Positions 1 to 6,148 of a stretch of DNA of 12,918 nt are shown one piece after another. The stretch spans positions 1 through 12,918 of the forward strand of contig JADGOF010000026.1 in NCBI GenBank assembly GCA_017883105.1. Direction: 5' to 3'. The stretch's first letter is position 1. Every line of letters begins with the position of its first letter. The position numbers were made by a program, and so were the translations under genes. The stretch comes from Acidimicrobiales bacterium. Lineage in GTDB: Bacteria > Actinomycetota > Acidimicrobiia > Acidimicrobiales > RAAP-2. The notes beneath the pieces were generated by a model. The model had not been told where the DNA came from, did not search any database, and saw only the letters and a program-made list of their open reading frames with translations.

Positions 1-38
1 CTCGGATCGGGCCGCCGGACTCCGACCGGCAACGGCAC

Positions 39-44
39 AGGCTA
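39..44 (-). promoter_or_regulatory. Possible -10 box for a leftward gene outside the window
   Basis: On the minus strand the hexamer TAGCCT matches the -10-like boxes seen before other genes here. It is followed directly by GTGCCG and then a TTG at 32-30. The GTG (38-36) and TTG are in one frame, which stays open to the window edge, but only about 12 codons are visible. A divergent leaderless gene is possible; this is weak evidence. Confidence 0.2.
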
Positions 45-81
45 GTACCGGCCTGGGACGCCACCGCCCGCGTTCCCCGTC

Positions 82-111
82 ACCGATCGGTCATCACCAG
101 GGTACGTACCC
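82..111. promoter_or_regulatory. Paired palindromes upstream of the response regulator
   Basis: Two perfect palindromes lie close together: ACCGATCGGT (82-91) and GGGTACGTACCC (100-111). A third short one, GGTACC (161-166), sits just before the -10-like box. Palindromes in front of a two-component operon are candidate operators for autoregulation, either by the regulator itself or by another dimeric protein. The sequence shows only the symmetry; binding is inference. Confidence 0.35.
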
Positions 112-168
112 GTCCAATGCAGCACCCCGGGCACGCCGCCATGCCACGGAAACGGGACACGGTACCGA

Positions 169-174
169 TAGGCT
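169..174 (+). promoter_or_regulatory. -10-like box TAGGCT of the two-component operon
   Basis: TAGGCT fits the actinobacterial TANNNT -10 pattern and ends 9 nt before the ATG at 184. No Shine-Dalgarno sequence fits in the remaining space, so the mRNA would be leaderless or have a leader of only a few bases. No clear -35 hexamer is visible. The same spacing recurs before the bS22 and bL37 genes and the gene at 12598. Confidence 0.45.
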
Positions 175-183
175 CCCCGCCCG

Positions 184-855
184 ATGAGGGTCCTCGTCGT
201 CGATGACGATCCAGCAGTGAGCGGTGCGCTCAATCGGGCCCTCCGCTTGGAGGGCTACGAGGTGTCCCTGGCCGCCGACGGCCCGAACGCCCTGGAGGAG
301 ATCGCCGTCCGTCCACCCGATGCGGTGATCCTCGACATCGGCTTGCCGGTCATCGACGGGTTGGAGGTGTGCCGCCGATTGCGGGCCGCCGGCGATGACA
401 CCCCGGTGTTGATGCTCACCGCCCGCGACGCCATCAACGACCGGGTCCAGGGCCTCGATGCCGGTGCCGATGACTACCTGGTCAAGCCCTTTGCCCTCGC
501 CGAGCTGTTGGCCCGGCTGCGGGCCCTCCTCCGGCGCCGACCCGAGGACGCCGGCGAGGTTCTCCGCTTCGCCGACCTGAGTCTCGACCCGGTCACCCGG
601 GAGGCCTCACGCGGAGACCGGCAGTTCACCCTCACCCGCATCGAGTTCGACCTGCTCGAGCTGCTGCTGCGCCATCCCCGCCAGGTGCTGACCCGCGAGC
701 TCATCCTCGACCGCGTGTGGGGCTACACCTTCGACTCGGGGACCAACTCCCTCGCCGTCTATGTGGGCTACCTCCGACGCAAGACCGAGCTCGACGACGA
801 ACCGCGATTGATCCACACGGCGCGGGGCGTCGGCTACGTCCTGCGCGAGCCGTGA
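184..855 (+). CDS. OmpR/PhoB-family response regulator (MprA-like)
   Basis: This 223-residue protein has the two-domain layout of OmpR-type DNA-binding response regulators. The receiver domain (about 1-115) carries the acidic pocket D7/D8/D9, the phospho-accepting D51 in VILDIGLP, T79 in MLTA and the conserved K101 in LVKPF. A winged-helix DNA-binding domain follows (about 125-222), with the typical ending YVGYLRRKTE...HTARGVGYVLR. It should be phosphorylated by the kinase encoded 71 bases downstream and then bind promoter DNA. Length and layout match mycobacterial MprA and its relatives, but the regulon cannot be read from the sequence, so no symbol is given. The ATG at 184 is chosen because a TAGGCT -10-like box lies 9 nt upstream, which suggests leaderless translation. 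Confidence 0.93.
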   Translation: MRVLVVDDDPAVSGALNRALRLEGYEVSLAADGPNALEEIAVRPPDAVILDIGLPVIDGLEVCRRLRAAGDDTPVLMLTARDAINDRVQGLDAGADDYLVKPFALAELLARLRALLRRRPEDAGEVLRFADLSLDPVTREASRGDRQFTLTRIEFDLLELLLRHPRQVLTRELILDRVWGYTFDSGTNSLAVYVGYLRRKTELDDEPRLIHTARGVGYVLREP

Positions 856-926
856 TCCGTGTCCACTGATCCGGACCGTCTGCATTCGATGACCATCTCC
901 GCCTCGACATCCACGCGTATCCGACG

Positions 927-2324
927 ATGACCTTCCGTGGTCGTCTGGTGTTGGCTGCCACCGCGGCGGTACTGGTGGTGGTGATCCTCGGGTCTCTGGC
1001 CACCTACGTCGTCGCCTACAACTCCCTGGTCGGTTCGGTCGATGTCACCTTGAGCCAGCAGTCCCACAGCCTTGTCGTCGGGGAAGAGTTGACCAATCTC
1101 TGCAACAGGGGATCATCACAGTGCGTTCAGGTGGTCGGACCGGGTGGACAGACCGTGGGAGAACTCCCCGTGCTGCCCGTCACGGATCAGGTGAAGACCT
1201 CGGCTGCGAGCCGCGGCGTCCAGTCGAACGCGTACTTCTCGACCACGGTGAACGGAACGGACGTGCGCGAGATTGCAGCCTCCCTGTCCCCCGGGTACAC
1301 CTACCGTGACACGGGCAACACCACCGGCCTCAATCCCTACGTCCAACTCGCCGACGGCGGAGCCCTCCAGATCACCATTCCCCTCACCGGCGTCAACGAG
1401 GAGCTCCGCCACCTCGCCTTCGCCCTGTGGCTGATCGTCCTGGTGGGGATCACCATGGCCGTCCTGCTCGGCCTCGGTGTGGGCCGTACCGTCCTCCGCC
1501 CGCTCAACAGCCTCACCGAGACGGTGGAGCAGCTGGCCGAGACCACCGACATGTCACGCCGCCTCGACCCCGGAGGCCGGGACGAGCTCGGACGGCTCCG
1601 CCGGGCGTTCAACCGGCTGCTGGCGGCCCTCGACTCGTCGCGGGAGAGCCAGCGCCAGTTGGTGCTCGATGCCTCCCACGAGTTGCGGACGCCGTTGACC
1701 AGTCTCAAGACCAACATGGAAGTTGCCCGGCGGTTGCACGAGCTGGCCCCGGACGAGCGGGAGGTGCTGATCAGCGACGTGCTCACCCAGTTGGACGAGT
1801 TGACCACCCTGGTCGGCGACATGGCCGAGCTGGCCCGCGGCGAGCAGCCGGCACTCACCTCCGAGCCCGTCCGACTCGATTTGCTGGTCCTCGAGGAGGT
1901 GGAGGCGGCCACCACCCATGGACGGAGTCGGGGGGTGACGTTCGAGGCCGATGTCATGCCCACATGGGTATCCGGATCCACTGCTCGCATCGAACGGGCC
2001 GTGGACAATCTGTTGGACAATGCCCTCAAATGGAGTCCGGACGGCGGGGTGGTCGAAGTCACCTGTGCCAACGGTGTGCTGACCGTCCGGGACCACGGAC
2101 CAGGGGTGGACGAGAGCGACCTGGCCCATATCTTCGATCGCTTCTACCGGGCCCCGGGGGCGAGAGGGCGACCCGGGTCCGGCCTGGGCCTGGCCATCGT
2201 GGCCCAGGTGGCCCGGGACGAGGGGGGGTCGGTCAGCGTCCACCGGGCCGAAAGCGGAGGTGCGCTCTTCCGCCTTACCCTCCCGGTGTCGGAGCACCCG
2301 GCCGGCAGAGGCGGCGTGGCCTGA
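927..2324 (+). CDS. HAMP-domain sensor histidine kinase (MprB-like)
   Basis: This 465-residue membrane sensor kinase is the likely partner of the upstream response regulator. Membrane helices lie at about 8-30 and 165-186 and enclose an extracytoplasmic sensor region of roughly 130 residues. A HAMP linker follows (about 187-240). The H-box is DASHELRTPL, with phospho-accepting H251. The catalytic ATPase domain shows the N-box NLLDNALKWS (361-370), the G1 box DHGPGVD (389-395), the F-box IFDRFYRAPG and the G2 box GSGLGLAIV (418-425). The sensor part contains only two cysteines, C59 and C66, close together, which could form a disulfide. No convincing Shine-Dalgarno sequence precedes the ATG. 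The stimulus is unknown; the MprB resemblance (envelope stress in mycobacteria) is by architecture only. Confidence 0.92.
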   Translation: MTFRGRLVLAATAAVLVVVILGSLATYVVAYNSLVGSVDVTLSQQSHSLVVGEELTNLCNRGSSQCVQVVGPGGQTVGELPVLPVTDQVKTSAASRGVQSNAYFSTTVNGTDVREIAASLSPGYTYRDTGNTTGLNPYVQLADGGALQITIPLTGVNEELRHLAFALWLIVLVGITMAVLLGLGVGRTVLRPLNSLTETVEQLAETTDMSRRLDPGGRDELGRLRRAFNRLLAALDSSRESQRQLVLDASHELRTPLTSLKTNMEVARRLHELAPDEREVLISDVLTQLDELTTLVGDMAELARGEQPALTSEPVRLDLLVLEEVEAATTHGRSRGVTFEADVMPTWVSGSTARIERAVDNLLDNALKWSPDGGVVEVTCANGVLTVRDHGPGVDESDLAHIFDRFYRAPGARGRPGSGLGLAIVAQVARDEGGSVSVHRAESGGALFRLTLPVSEHPAGRGGVA

Positions 2325-2391
2325 GCCACCGGAGCTCCCCTCGACCCGAGGACTCCCCGGCCGGCACATGGCGCAAAACCCCCTGTTCGGC

Positions 2392-2397
2392 TAGGGT
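2392..2397 (+). promoter_or_regulatory. -10-like box TAGGGT of the bS22 gene
   Basis: TAGGGT fits TANNNT and ends 10 nt before the ATG at 2408. The kinase gene stops at 2324, so the small gene probably has its own promoter with a leaderless or near-leaderless transcript. No Shine-Dalgarno sequence or clear -35 is seen. Confidence 0.45.
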
Positions 2398-2407
2398 GCC
2401 GGACGAC

Positions 2408-2509
2408 ATGGGATCCCTGATCAAGAAGCGCCGTAAGCGCATGCGCAAGAAGAAGCACAAGAAGATGTTGAAGGCCACCCGTTGGCAACGGCGGGCTGCC
2501 GGCAAGTAG
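2408..2509 (+). CDS. 30S ribosomal protein bS22 (AURKAIP1/COX24-type, 33 aa)
   Basis: A 33-residue, extremely basic protein begins MGSLIKKRRKRM and ends RWQRRAAGK. Lys and Arg make up more than half of the residues. Start motif, length and ending match the mycobacterial small-subunit protein bS22, whose homologues are annotated as AURKAIP1/COX24 domain proteins. In mycobacterial ribosome structures bS22 binds 16S rRNA near the decoding region. The match is from memory of that family, not a search. The ATG is fixed by the family start MGS.IKKRRKRM and by a TAGGGT -10-like box 10 nt upstream. The gene stands alone between the kinase gene and the convergent ispE. A repeated GCCGGC (2498-2503 and 2519-2524) could form a small hairpin around the stop codon. 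Confidence 0.9.
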   Translation: MGSLIKKRRKRMRKKKHKKMLKATRWQRRAAGK

Positions 2510-2585
2510 TCCTTCGCTGCCGGCCGGGCCATCGGTCCTCCAGATTGTGGTGAACAAGCACTGCGCCGACTGCCGCCTCGACGAT

Positions 2586-3425
2586 TCAGCCGATCATCCG
2601 GGTTGTCCTCACCGGGACGATCCGTGCCACGATTGCGCCAGCCTGCAATCGGCTTGTGTGGGCCAGCCCCAACTCCTCGGGTGAACCTTCGACGAACCAG
2701 GTTGAGCCACTGCCGGCCAGGCGGGGCTCCTGACCGGTCGCCTCCCCGAGCGCTTCCTTCCATTCGCCGAGGCGGGGCTCGACCAGGACGGCCGGTGCCT
2801 CCAGGTCGTTCGACACGGAGCCGGGATCCGGCAGCCCTCCCTCCTCGGCCAGGCGGTCCCACGCCCGGTAGGCGGCACCCGTGTCGACGCCGAACGGCAG
2901 AAGCAGCAGGACGAACCGTCGCTCCGCGTAGGGCAGCGGGGTGACGTCCTCGCCGATGCCCCGGACCATGGCCCTGCCTCCTCGGATACAGAACGGGACG
3001 TCTGCGCCCAGGTCGGCAGCTAGGTCGTGATCAAGGCAGCCCGCCCACCGCAGGACCGCCGCCGCGTCGGCGGAGCCGCCGCCCAGGCCGGCCCCGGGGG
3101 GAATCCGCTTCTCCAGATGCACCCGGGCCGTGCGCCCGACCGCAGCCAGCGCCCGGGTTACCAGATTGTCCGAACCGGTGGGGATGGAGGCGAATCCGCT
3201 CTTTTCGCCGTTGATCGTCCGAGTGGTTATGGTCAAGCCGTCACCGTCGCCGATGGTCAGGGTGTCCGCCAGATCCAACGTGACCATCTCCGATTCGAGC
3301 AGGTGGTAGCCGTCAGGCCGCACCCCGGTGACCCGCAGGGAGAGGGTGAGCTTGGCCGGAGCGGCCAGATGGACGACCCCAGCGTCGCTGGAGCCCCTGC
3401 CGCCACCGTGGACCGCGTCGGTCAC
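2586..3425 (-). CDS. ispE: 4-diphosphocytidyl-2-C-methyl-D-erythritol kinase
   Basis: IspE phosphorylates the 2-hydroxyl of CDP-methylerythritol with ATP in the cytoplasmic MEP pathway for isoprenoid precursors. The 279-residue protein is a GHMP kinase. An N-terminal substrate strand reads PAKLTLSLRV (K25), followed by RPDGYHLL. The Gly-rich ATP loop is PPGAGLGGGSADAA (109-122). LGADVPFC (139-146) carries the probable catalytic D142, and the C-terminal glycine motif is AGSGSTWFV. The residue after AKL is T27, where the better-known enzymes have Asn (AKLN/AKIN). The GTG start at 3425 overlaps the rsmA stop as GTGA, and a strong GGAGGAGG ribosome-binding site (3440-3433) lies 7 nt upstream, so translation is probably coupled to rsmA. 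The N-terminus is some 18 residues longer than in E. coli. Confidence 0.94.
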   Translation of the reverse strand: MTDAVHGGGRGSSDAGVVHLAAPAKLTLSLRVTGVRPDGYHLLESEMVTLDLADTLTIGDGDGLTITTRTINGEKSGFASIPTGSDNLVTRALAAVGRTARVHLEKRIPPGAGLGGGSADAAAVLRWAGCLDHDLAADLGADVPFCIRGGRAMVRGIGEDVTPLPYAERRFVLLLLPFGVDTGAAYRAWDRLAEEGGLPDPGSVSNDLEAPAVLVEPRLGEWKEALGEATGQEPRLAGSGSTWFVEGSPEELGLAHTSRLQAGAIVARIVPVRTTRMIG

Positions 3426-4354
3426 GGTCGACCCTCCTCCGTAGCCTCGGGGTCCTGCCCGCCATCACCCTTCTCCCCCACGACCGGAGGCATCCAGGCC
3501 GCCAACCGCTCCCACTCGTCGAGGGCGAGCTCCTCGGCCCTGGCCGTCGACGGGATGCCCACTGCCTCGAAGGCCTCCGGCGAGACCAGGCCGTCGAGCG
3601 ACCGGCGGAGCATCTTGCGCCGGTGGGCGAAACCTCCCCGGACCACCGAGAACAGACGGTCGTACCCCGGCGAACCGGGCCCCTCCACGAGAGGGCCTTC
3701 TGCTACGTCACTCCCCTCTGGACCGACGGCCGCGGTTGCCGACCGTCGATCGAGCCGGACCAGTACCGACTCCACCCGGGGACGGGGGATGAACACCTGG
3801 GCGGACACCCGCCCCACCAGGGATGCGGTGGCCCAGTAGGACACCTTCACCGAGACTGCGCCATACGCCTCATCCTTGGCTTTGGCGGCCAGGCGCTCCC
3901 CCACCTCCCGCTGGACCATCACCAACAGTGAGGAGACCTGGGGTGCCTCCTCCAGCACTTTGATCACCAGGGGAACGGCCACGTTGTAGGGCAGGTTGGC
4001 CACCAACGACCAGCCTCGCGAGTCCGGACCGAGCAGTGCGGACCAGTCGATGGTAAGAGCATCGGCCTCGACCACCCGCACCCCGTGGGACTCGACCTGG
4101 GCCCGCAGCACGGGCAGGACGTGACGATCGATCTCCACCGCGGTGACCGAGGCTCCCGCCTCGACCAGGGCCAGGGTGAGGGAGCCGAGCCCGGCCCCGA
4201 TCTCGACGACCTGTTGCCCCTCGGTGATCCCGGCGAGTCGGACGATCCGGCGGACGGTGTTGCCATCGGCGACGAAGTTCTGACCCAGGGCCCGACTGGG
4301 CCGCAGGTCGTTGGCCAGAAGCAGCTCGTGGATCTCCGCTCGACCGTGGGTCAC
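3422..4354 (-). CDS. rsmA: 16S rRNA (adenine(1518)-N6/adenine(1519)-N6)-dimethyltransferase
   Basis: RsmA (KsgA) dimethylates two adjacent adenines in helix 45 of 16S rRNA using S-adenosylmethionine, a late step of 30S assembly. The 310-residue protein shows RALGQNFVAD (21-30), the SAM-binding motif VVEIGAGLGSLT (49-60), the acidic residue in VEID (73-76), the EADAL adenine-binding segment and the catalytic motif NLPYN (120-124). FIPRPRVESVLVRL and FAHRRKMLRRSL identify the C-terminal domain. That domain has a Gly/Pro/Glu-rich insert of about 25 residues, and the protein ends in a charged tail. The GTG start at 4354 has no clear Shine-Dalgarno sequence; CACACT, 6 nt upstream, is one base off TANNNT and might be a leaderless promoter. 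The gene is first in a two-gene unit with ispE. Confidence 0.95.
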   Translation of the reverse strand: MTHGRAEIHELLLANDLRPSRALGQNFVADGNTVRRIVRLAGITEGQQVVEIGAGLGSLTLALVEAGASVTAVEIDRHVLPVLRAQVESHGVRVVEADALTIDWSALLGPDSRGWSLVANLPYNVAVPLVIKVLEEAPQVSSLLVMVQREVGERLAAKAKDEAYGAVSVKVSYWATASLVGRVSAQVFIPRPRVESVLVRLDRRSATAAVGPEGSDVAEGPLVEGPGSPGYDRLFSVVRGGFAHRRKMLRRSLDGLVSPEAFEAVGIPSTARAEELALDEWERLAAWMPPVVGEKGDGGQDPEATEEGRP

Positions 4355-4404
4355 CCGGTCAGTGTGTCACCTCACCGGTGGGTGCGAGATTCCAGTAGAG
4401 CGAA

Positions 4405-4438
4405 GAGCCCGGCCGGTCCTCCTGACCCGGCCGGGCTC
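4405..4438 (-). terminator. GC-rich hairpin terminator behind the secreted-protein gene
   Basis: A perfect 12-bp inverted repeat (GAGCCCGGCCGG at 4405-4416, CCGGCCGGGCTC at 4427-4438) encloses a 10-nt loop. It lies 35 bases past the stop of the leftward gene at 4474 and before the rsmA start. Transcribed leftward, it is followed by TTCGCTCTACT, which is pyrimidine-rich but not a clean U-tract. It is therefore either an intrinsic terminator of the less U-dependent kind common in high-GC bacteria or an mRNA 3' end stabiliser. Confidence 0.7.
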
Positions 4439-4473
4439 GACACTCCCCCTATGAAGCTGACCAGACTCTTCCG

Positions 4474-5124
4474 CTAGGGAAGCGAGATGGTCGATCCGAG
4501 CCCGATGTTGAACGACGGGAACGGGCCCCATCCGGAACCGCACGTGGCGGGGATGTTGGTCAACATGGTGTTCAGTGCGGTGAACGTCGGACCGAACGAC
4601 CCGGTGCCGGTGACGGTGGTTCCCGTCGCGGGAAGGGTGATCGTGTCGAGCGGCGTACCCGAAACGATCGGTCCGGACCCGCCGTTGTAGGTGACCACCG
4701 TCGGCGCTATGGCCGGCGTCGCCGCCCAGATGTACTTCACGGTGATCGAGCCGATGGTGTCCGACGCGGTGAACACCGAGCAGGCGTTGGCGTTGCCCGG
4801 ACCGGTCGGCACCAGGTAGCCGAGGCCCTTCACCTTGACACCGGTGACGGTGACCGGGCTCAGGAAGCCTGCTGAGTTGGGGACGCTGACAGAACCGGTA
4901 CATCCACCCGAAGTAGGCGTCGCCTCCTTGAACCTGAACTTCACCGCAGTGGCATTTCCGAGCAGCGTCAATTTGGGTGAGAACTTGCCGATGCCGGTGA
5001 CGTTGCAGCTCACGGACCCGGTGGCCGGCGGGGCTGCGGCCCCACTGACCCCCGCATCGACTGCCGTCAACGCCGCAGTCGAAATGACAACCGCCGCGCT
5101 GATACCTAGCAGCTTTCGAATCAT
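4474..5124 (-). CDS. Secreted beta-rich protein with four cysteines, function unknown
   Basis: I do not recognise a named family. The 216-residue product begins MIRKLLGIS and has a clear Sec signal peptide: a basic n-region, a hydrophobic stretch at about 8-22, and a likely cleavage after the Ala-rich segment at 28-32. The mature part is rich in Thr, Gly, Val, Ser and Pro with alternating beta-like strands and few charges. It contains four cysteines (C40, C75, C115, C195), enough for two disulfides. There is no LPXTG motif, lipobox or C-terminal membrane helix, so it is probably released or loosely wall-bound. The ATG at 5124 is preferred over a longer reading frame because it starts the signal peptide directly and follows a GGGGGAAG purine-rich site. 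The gene appears monocistronic. A hairpin can pair with its ribosome-binding site. Confidence 0.8.
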   Translation of the reverse strand: MIRKLLGISAAVVISTAALTAVDAGVSGAAAPPATGSVSCNVTGIGKFSPKLTLLGNATAVKFRFKEATPTSGGCTGSVSVPNSAGFLSPVTVTGVKVKGLGYLVPTGPGNANACSVFTASDTIGSITVKYIWAATPAIAPTVVTYNGGSGPIVSGTPLDTITLPATGTTVTGTGSFGPTFTALNTMLTNIPATCGSGWGPFPSFNIGLGSTISLP

Positions 5125-5125
5125 T

Positions 5126-5159
5126 GACTTCCCCCATTTCGGCCCGACGGGCGGAAGTC
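5126..5159 (-). promoter_or_regulatory. Leader hairpin that covers the ribosome-binding site
   Basis: In the leftward transcript, GACTTCC (5159-5153) can pair with GGAAGTC (5132-5126). The second arm is part of the GGGGGAAG ribosome-binding site just before the ATG at 5124. Inside it, GCCC and GGGC around a GTC loop form a second short stem (5152-5142). The arrangement could limit translation until the helix is opened. Only the pairing is visible; a regulatory role is inference. Confidence 0.4.
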
Positions 5160-5223
5160 CGGTGAAGGAGCAACCCGCCTGACTCACAGTGCCGCAACCG
5201 GTGGCCGCAGCGGGAACGAACTT

Positions 5224-5239
5224 CGTCCCCCGGGGGACG
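5224..5239. repeat. 16-base perfect palindrome
   Basis: CGTCCCCCGGGGGACG is a perfect palindrome with no spacer. It lies between the stop of the RlpA-like gene (5307) and the start of the secreted-protein gene (5124). It could be a protein-binding site for the downstream promoter, or fold as a short hairpin that ends the upstream transcript. No U-tract follows on the minus strand, so I do not call it a terminator. Confidence 0.4.
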
Positions 5240-5306
5240 CCAGCCCTTCGCCCCTGGTCGCGCCCGGTTGACGGTGCCGGACGATGAGGTCAGGGATCTA
5301 CCCCTG

Positions 5307-5996
5307 TCACCAGCTCAGTTGGGCATCGATGACGCCCTGGGAAAGCGGGGCGATCTCGGCAAAGGTGGCCGTGGCCAGGTCGATGGCCCGGGCGGTATCC
5401 GCCTCACGGTCGTTGACCACACAACTAACCGAGGCGCCGTCGGCCGGGTTGGTGATCCGCACCACGGTGCCGAACGGAAGCCACGGGCTGGCGCACGTTC
5501 CCGCCGGGTGGTCGTAGTAGGTGACCTGCCCGGTGGTCACGGTCCCCGGGGCCGCAGTGGCCACCGGAGACACAGTGGTCGTGGTGGTGGGCGGGGCAGT
5601 GACCGTGGTGGTGGTAGGCACCACCTCCACGTGGCGCACCTCTTGGACGGTGATGGTGGCCGGCACGGTCACCGTGGTGGTGGTCGGTGGCGCAGTCGTC
5701 GGCGTCACCGCGGCAACGTTCTGGGCCGCTAGACCGACGGCCTGGGACCGGCTGTCGGTGGTTAGCTTCCCTTGCCGGACGCCGCCGGCGGATCCGTCCG
5801 ACAGCCTGTGGGCGAGCGGGGAGACAACGCTCGGCGACGCCGAGGCACCCGACGAATTCTGAATCAACAGGAGCGGCACAACGAGTACGGCTCCACACAA
5901 GAGGAGGGCGGCACCGGGCCGTCTCCCCGTTCGGATCTTGGTCCTCAGGACTCCACTCTCCTTATGGGACTGCTGGGTCTGCCCCTTGCGGGACAC
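5307..5996 (-). CDS. Secreted RlpA-like double-psi beta-barrel protein
   Basis: With the GTG at 5996 the product is 229 residues. It has a basic n-region (LRTKIRTGRRPG), a hydrophobic segment at about 28-46, a Thr/Pro/Val-rich linker (about 98-156) and a C-terminal domain of about 73 residues. That domain reads VTYYDHPAGTCASPW, FGTVVRITNPADG, CVVNDRE and RAIDLATATFAEIAP, the pattern of RlpA-like double-psi beta-barrels. Relatives cleave or bind peptidoglycan, so a wall-acting role is likely. Two cysteines (168, 192) could pair. The start is uncertain. AAGGAG (5963-5958) lies 9 nt before an in-frame CTG (5948), which would give an ideal signal peptide, but no ATG, GTG or TTG fits there. The frame is also open up to a TTG at 6125, which is unlikely. 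The gene occupies the rpfB position between tatD and rsmA. Confidence 0.82.
   Translation of the reverse strand: MSRKGQTQQSHKESGVLRTKIRTGRRPGAALLLCGAVLVVPLLLIQNSSGASASPSVVSPLAHRLSDGSAGGVRQGKLTTDSRSQAVGLAAQNVAAVTPTTAPPTTTTVTVPATITVQEVRHVEVVPTTTTVTAPPTTTTTVSPVATAAPGTVTTGQVTYYDHPAGTCASPWLPFGTVVRITNPADGASVSCVVNDREADTARAIDLATATFAEIAPLSQGVIDAQLSW
5580..5700 (-). repeat. Low-complexity Thr/Pro linker repeat within the RlpA-like gene
   Basis: On the plus strand the unit ACCGTGGTGGTGGT occurs at 5602-5615 and 5671-5684, with further GTGGTGG runs around 5580-5590. In the protein these encode runs such as TTTTVTAPPTTTTT. The repeat makes a flexible extracellular linker, possibly glycosylated, between membrane anchor and barrel. 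Its length could vary between strains by slippage. Confidence 0.6.
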
Positions 5997-6062
5997 GCCC
6001 GTCGGGAGGCCGTCCCCAGGGGAACGAGCCCCGTCGGGGACTGTCCGCCCGTGTCGGGCGGA
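5980..6062 (-). promoter_or_regulatory. Hairpin-rich leader of the RlpA-like gene
   Basis: Three successive stems can form in the leftward RNA. The first is an 8-bp stem with an ACA loop (6062-6044). The second is nested: GTCCCC (6041-6036) pairs with GGGGAC (6017-6012) around an inner GGGG/CCCC stem. The third is a 6-bp stem closed by a GCAA tetraloop (5995-5980). They lie between the tatD terminator and the AAGGAG site at 5963-5958. A structured 5' leader or riboswitch is possible. I could not match it to a known class. If translation begins at GTG 5996, the last hairpin lies inside the coding region. Confidence 0.4.
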
Positions 6063-6120
6063 TGGGGCCGACTCCTCCAAGCCGGTCCGATGACGACCGA
6101 AGTTCTCATTCGATCGCCAA

Positions 6121-6148
6121 TGCAAAACGACCGCTGATTAAGCGGCCG
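6121..6148 (-). terminator. Intrinsic terminator of the metG-tatD transcript
   Basis: In leftward RNA, CGGCCGCT (6148-6141) pairs with AGCGGTCG (6135-6128) over 8 bp including one G-U pair, around the loop TAATC. The stem is followed at once by TTTTG (6127-6123). This is a textbook stem plus U-tract about 110 bases after the tatD stop codon. It separates tatD from the RlpA-like gene, implying that the latter has its own promoter downstream. Confidence 0.65.

Noticed and set aside
1427..2407. Long open frame overlapping the kinase gene and running into the bS22 gene in frame
   Set aside because: Only its last 33 codons (2408-2509) are a real protein. The upstream part is Arg/Pro/Gly-rich out-of-frame translation of the kinase gene, as expected in high-GC DNA.
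5980..6120. Guanidine-II (mini-ykkC) or c-di-AMP (ydaO) riboswitch
   Set aside because: ACGG occurs several times near hairpins and a wall-enzyme gene follows, but the loop placement does not fit mini-ykkC. I could not find the conserved ydaO blocks. Kept only as an unclassified structured leader.
5997..6125. Upstream extension of the RlpA-like protein from a TTG
   Set aside because: It would start on the U-tract of the tatD terminator and translate a strongly structured region. The peptide has no signal-peptide character.
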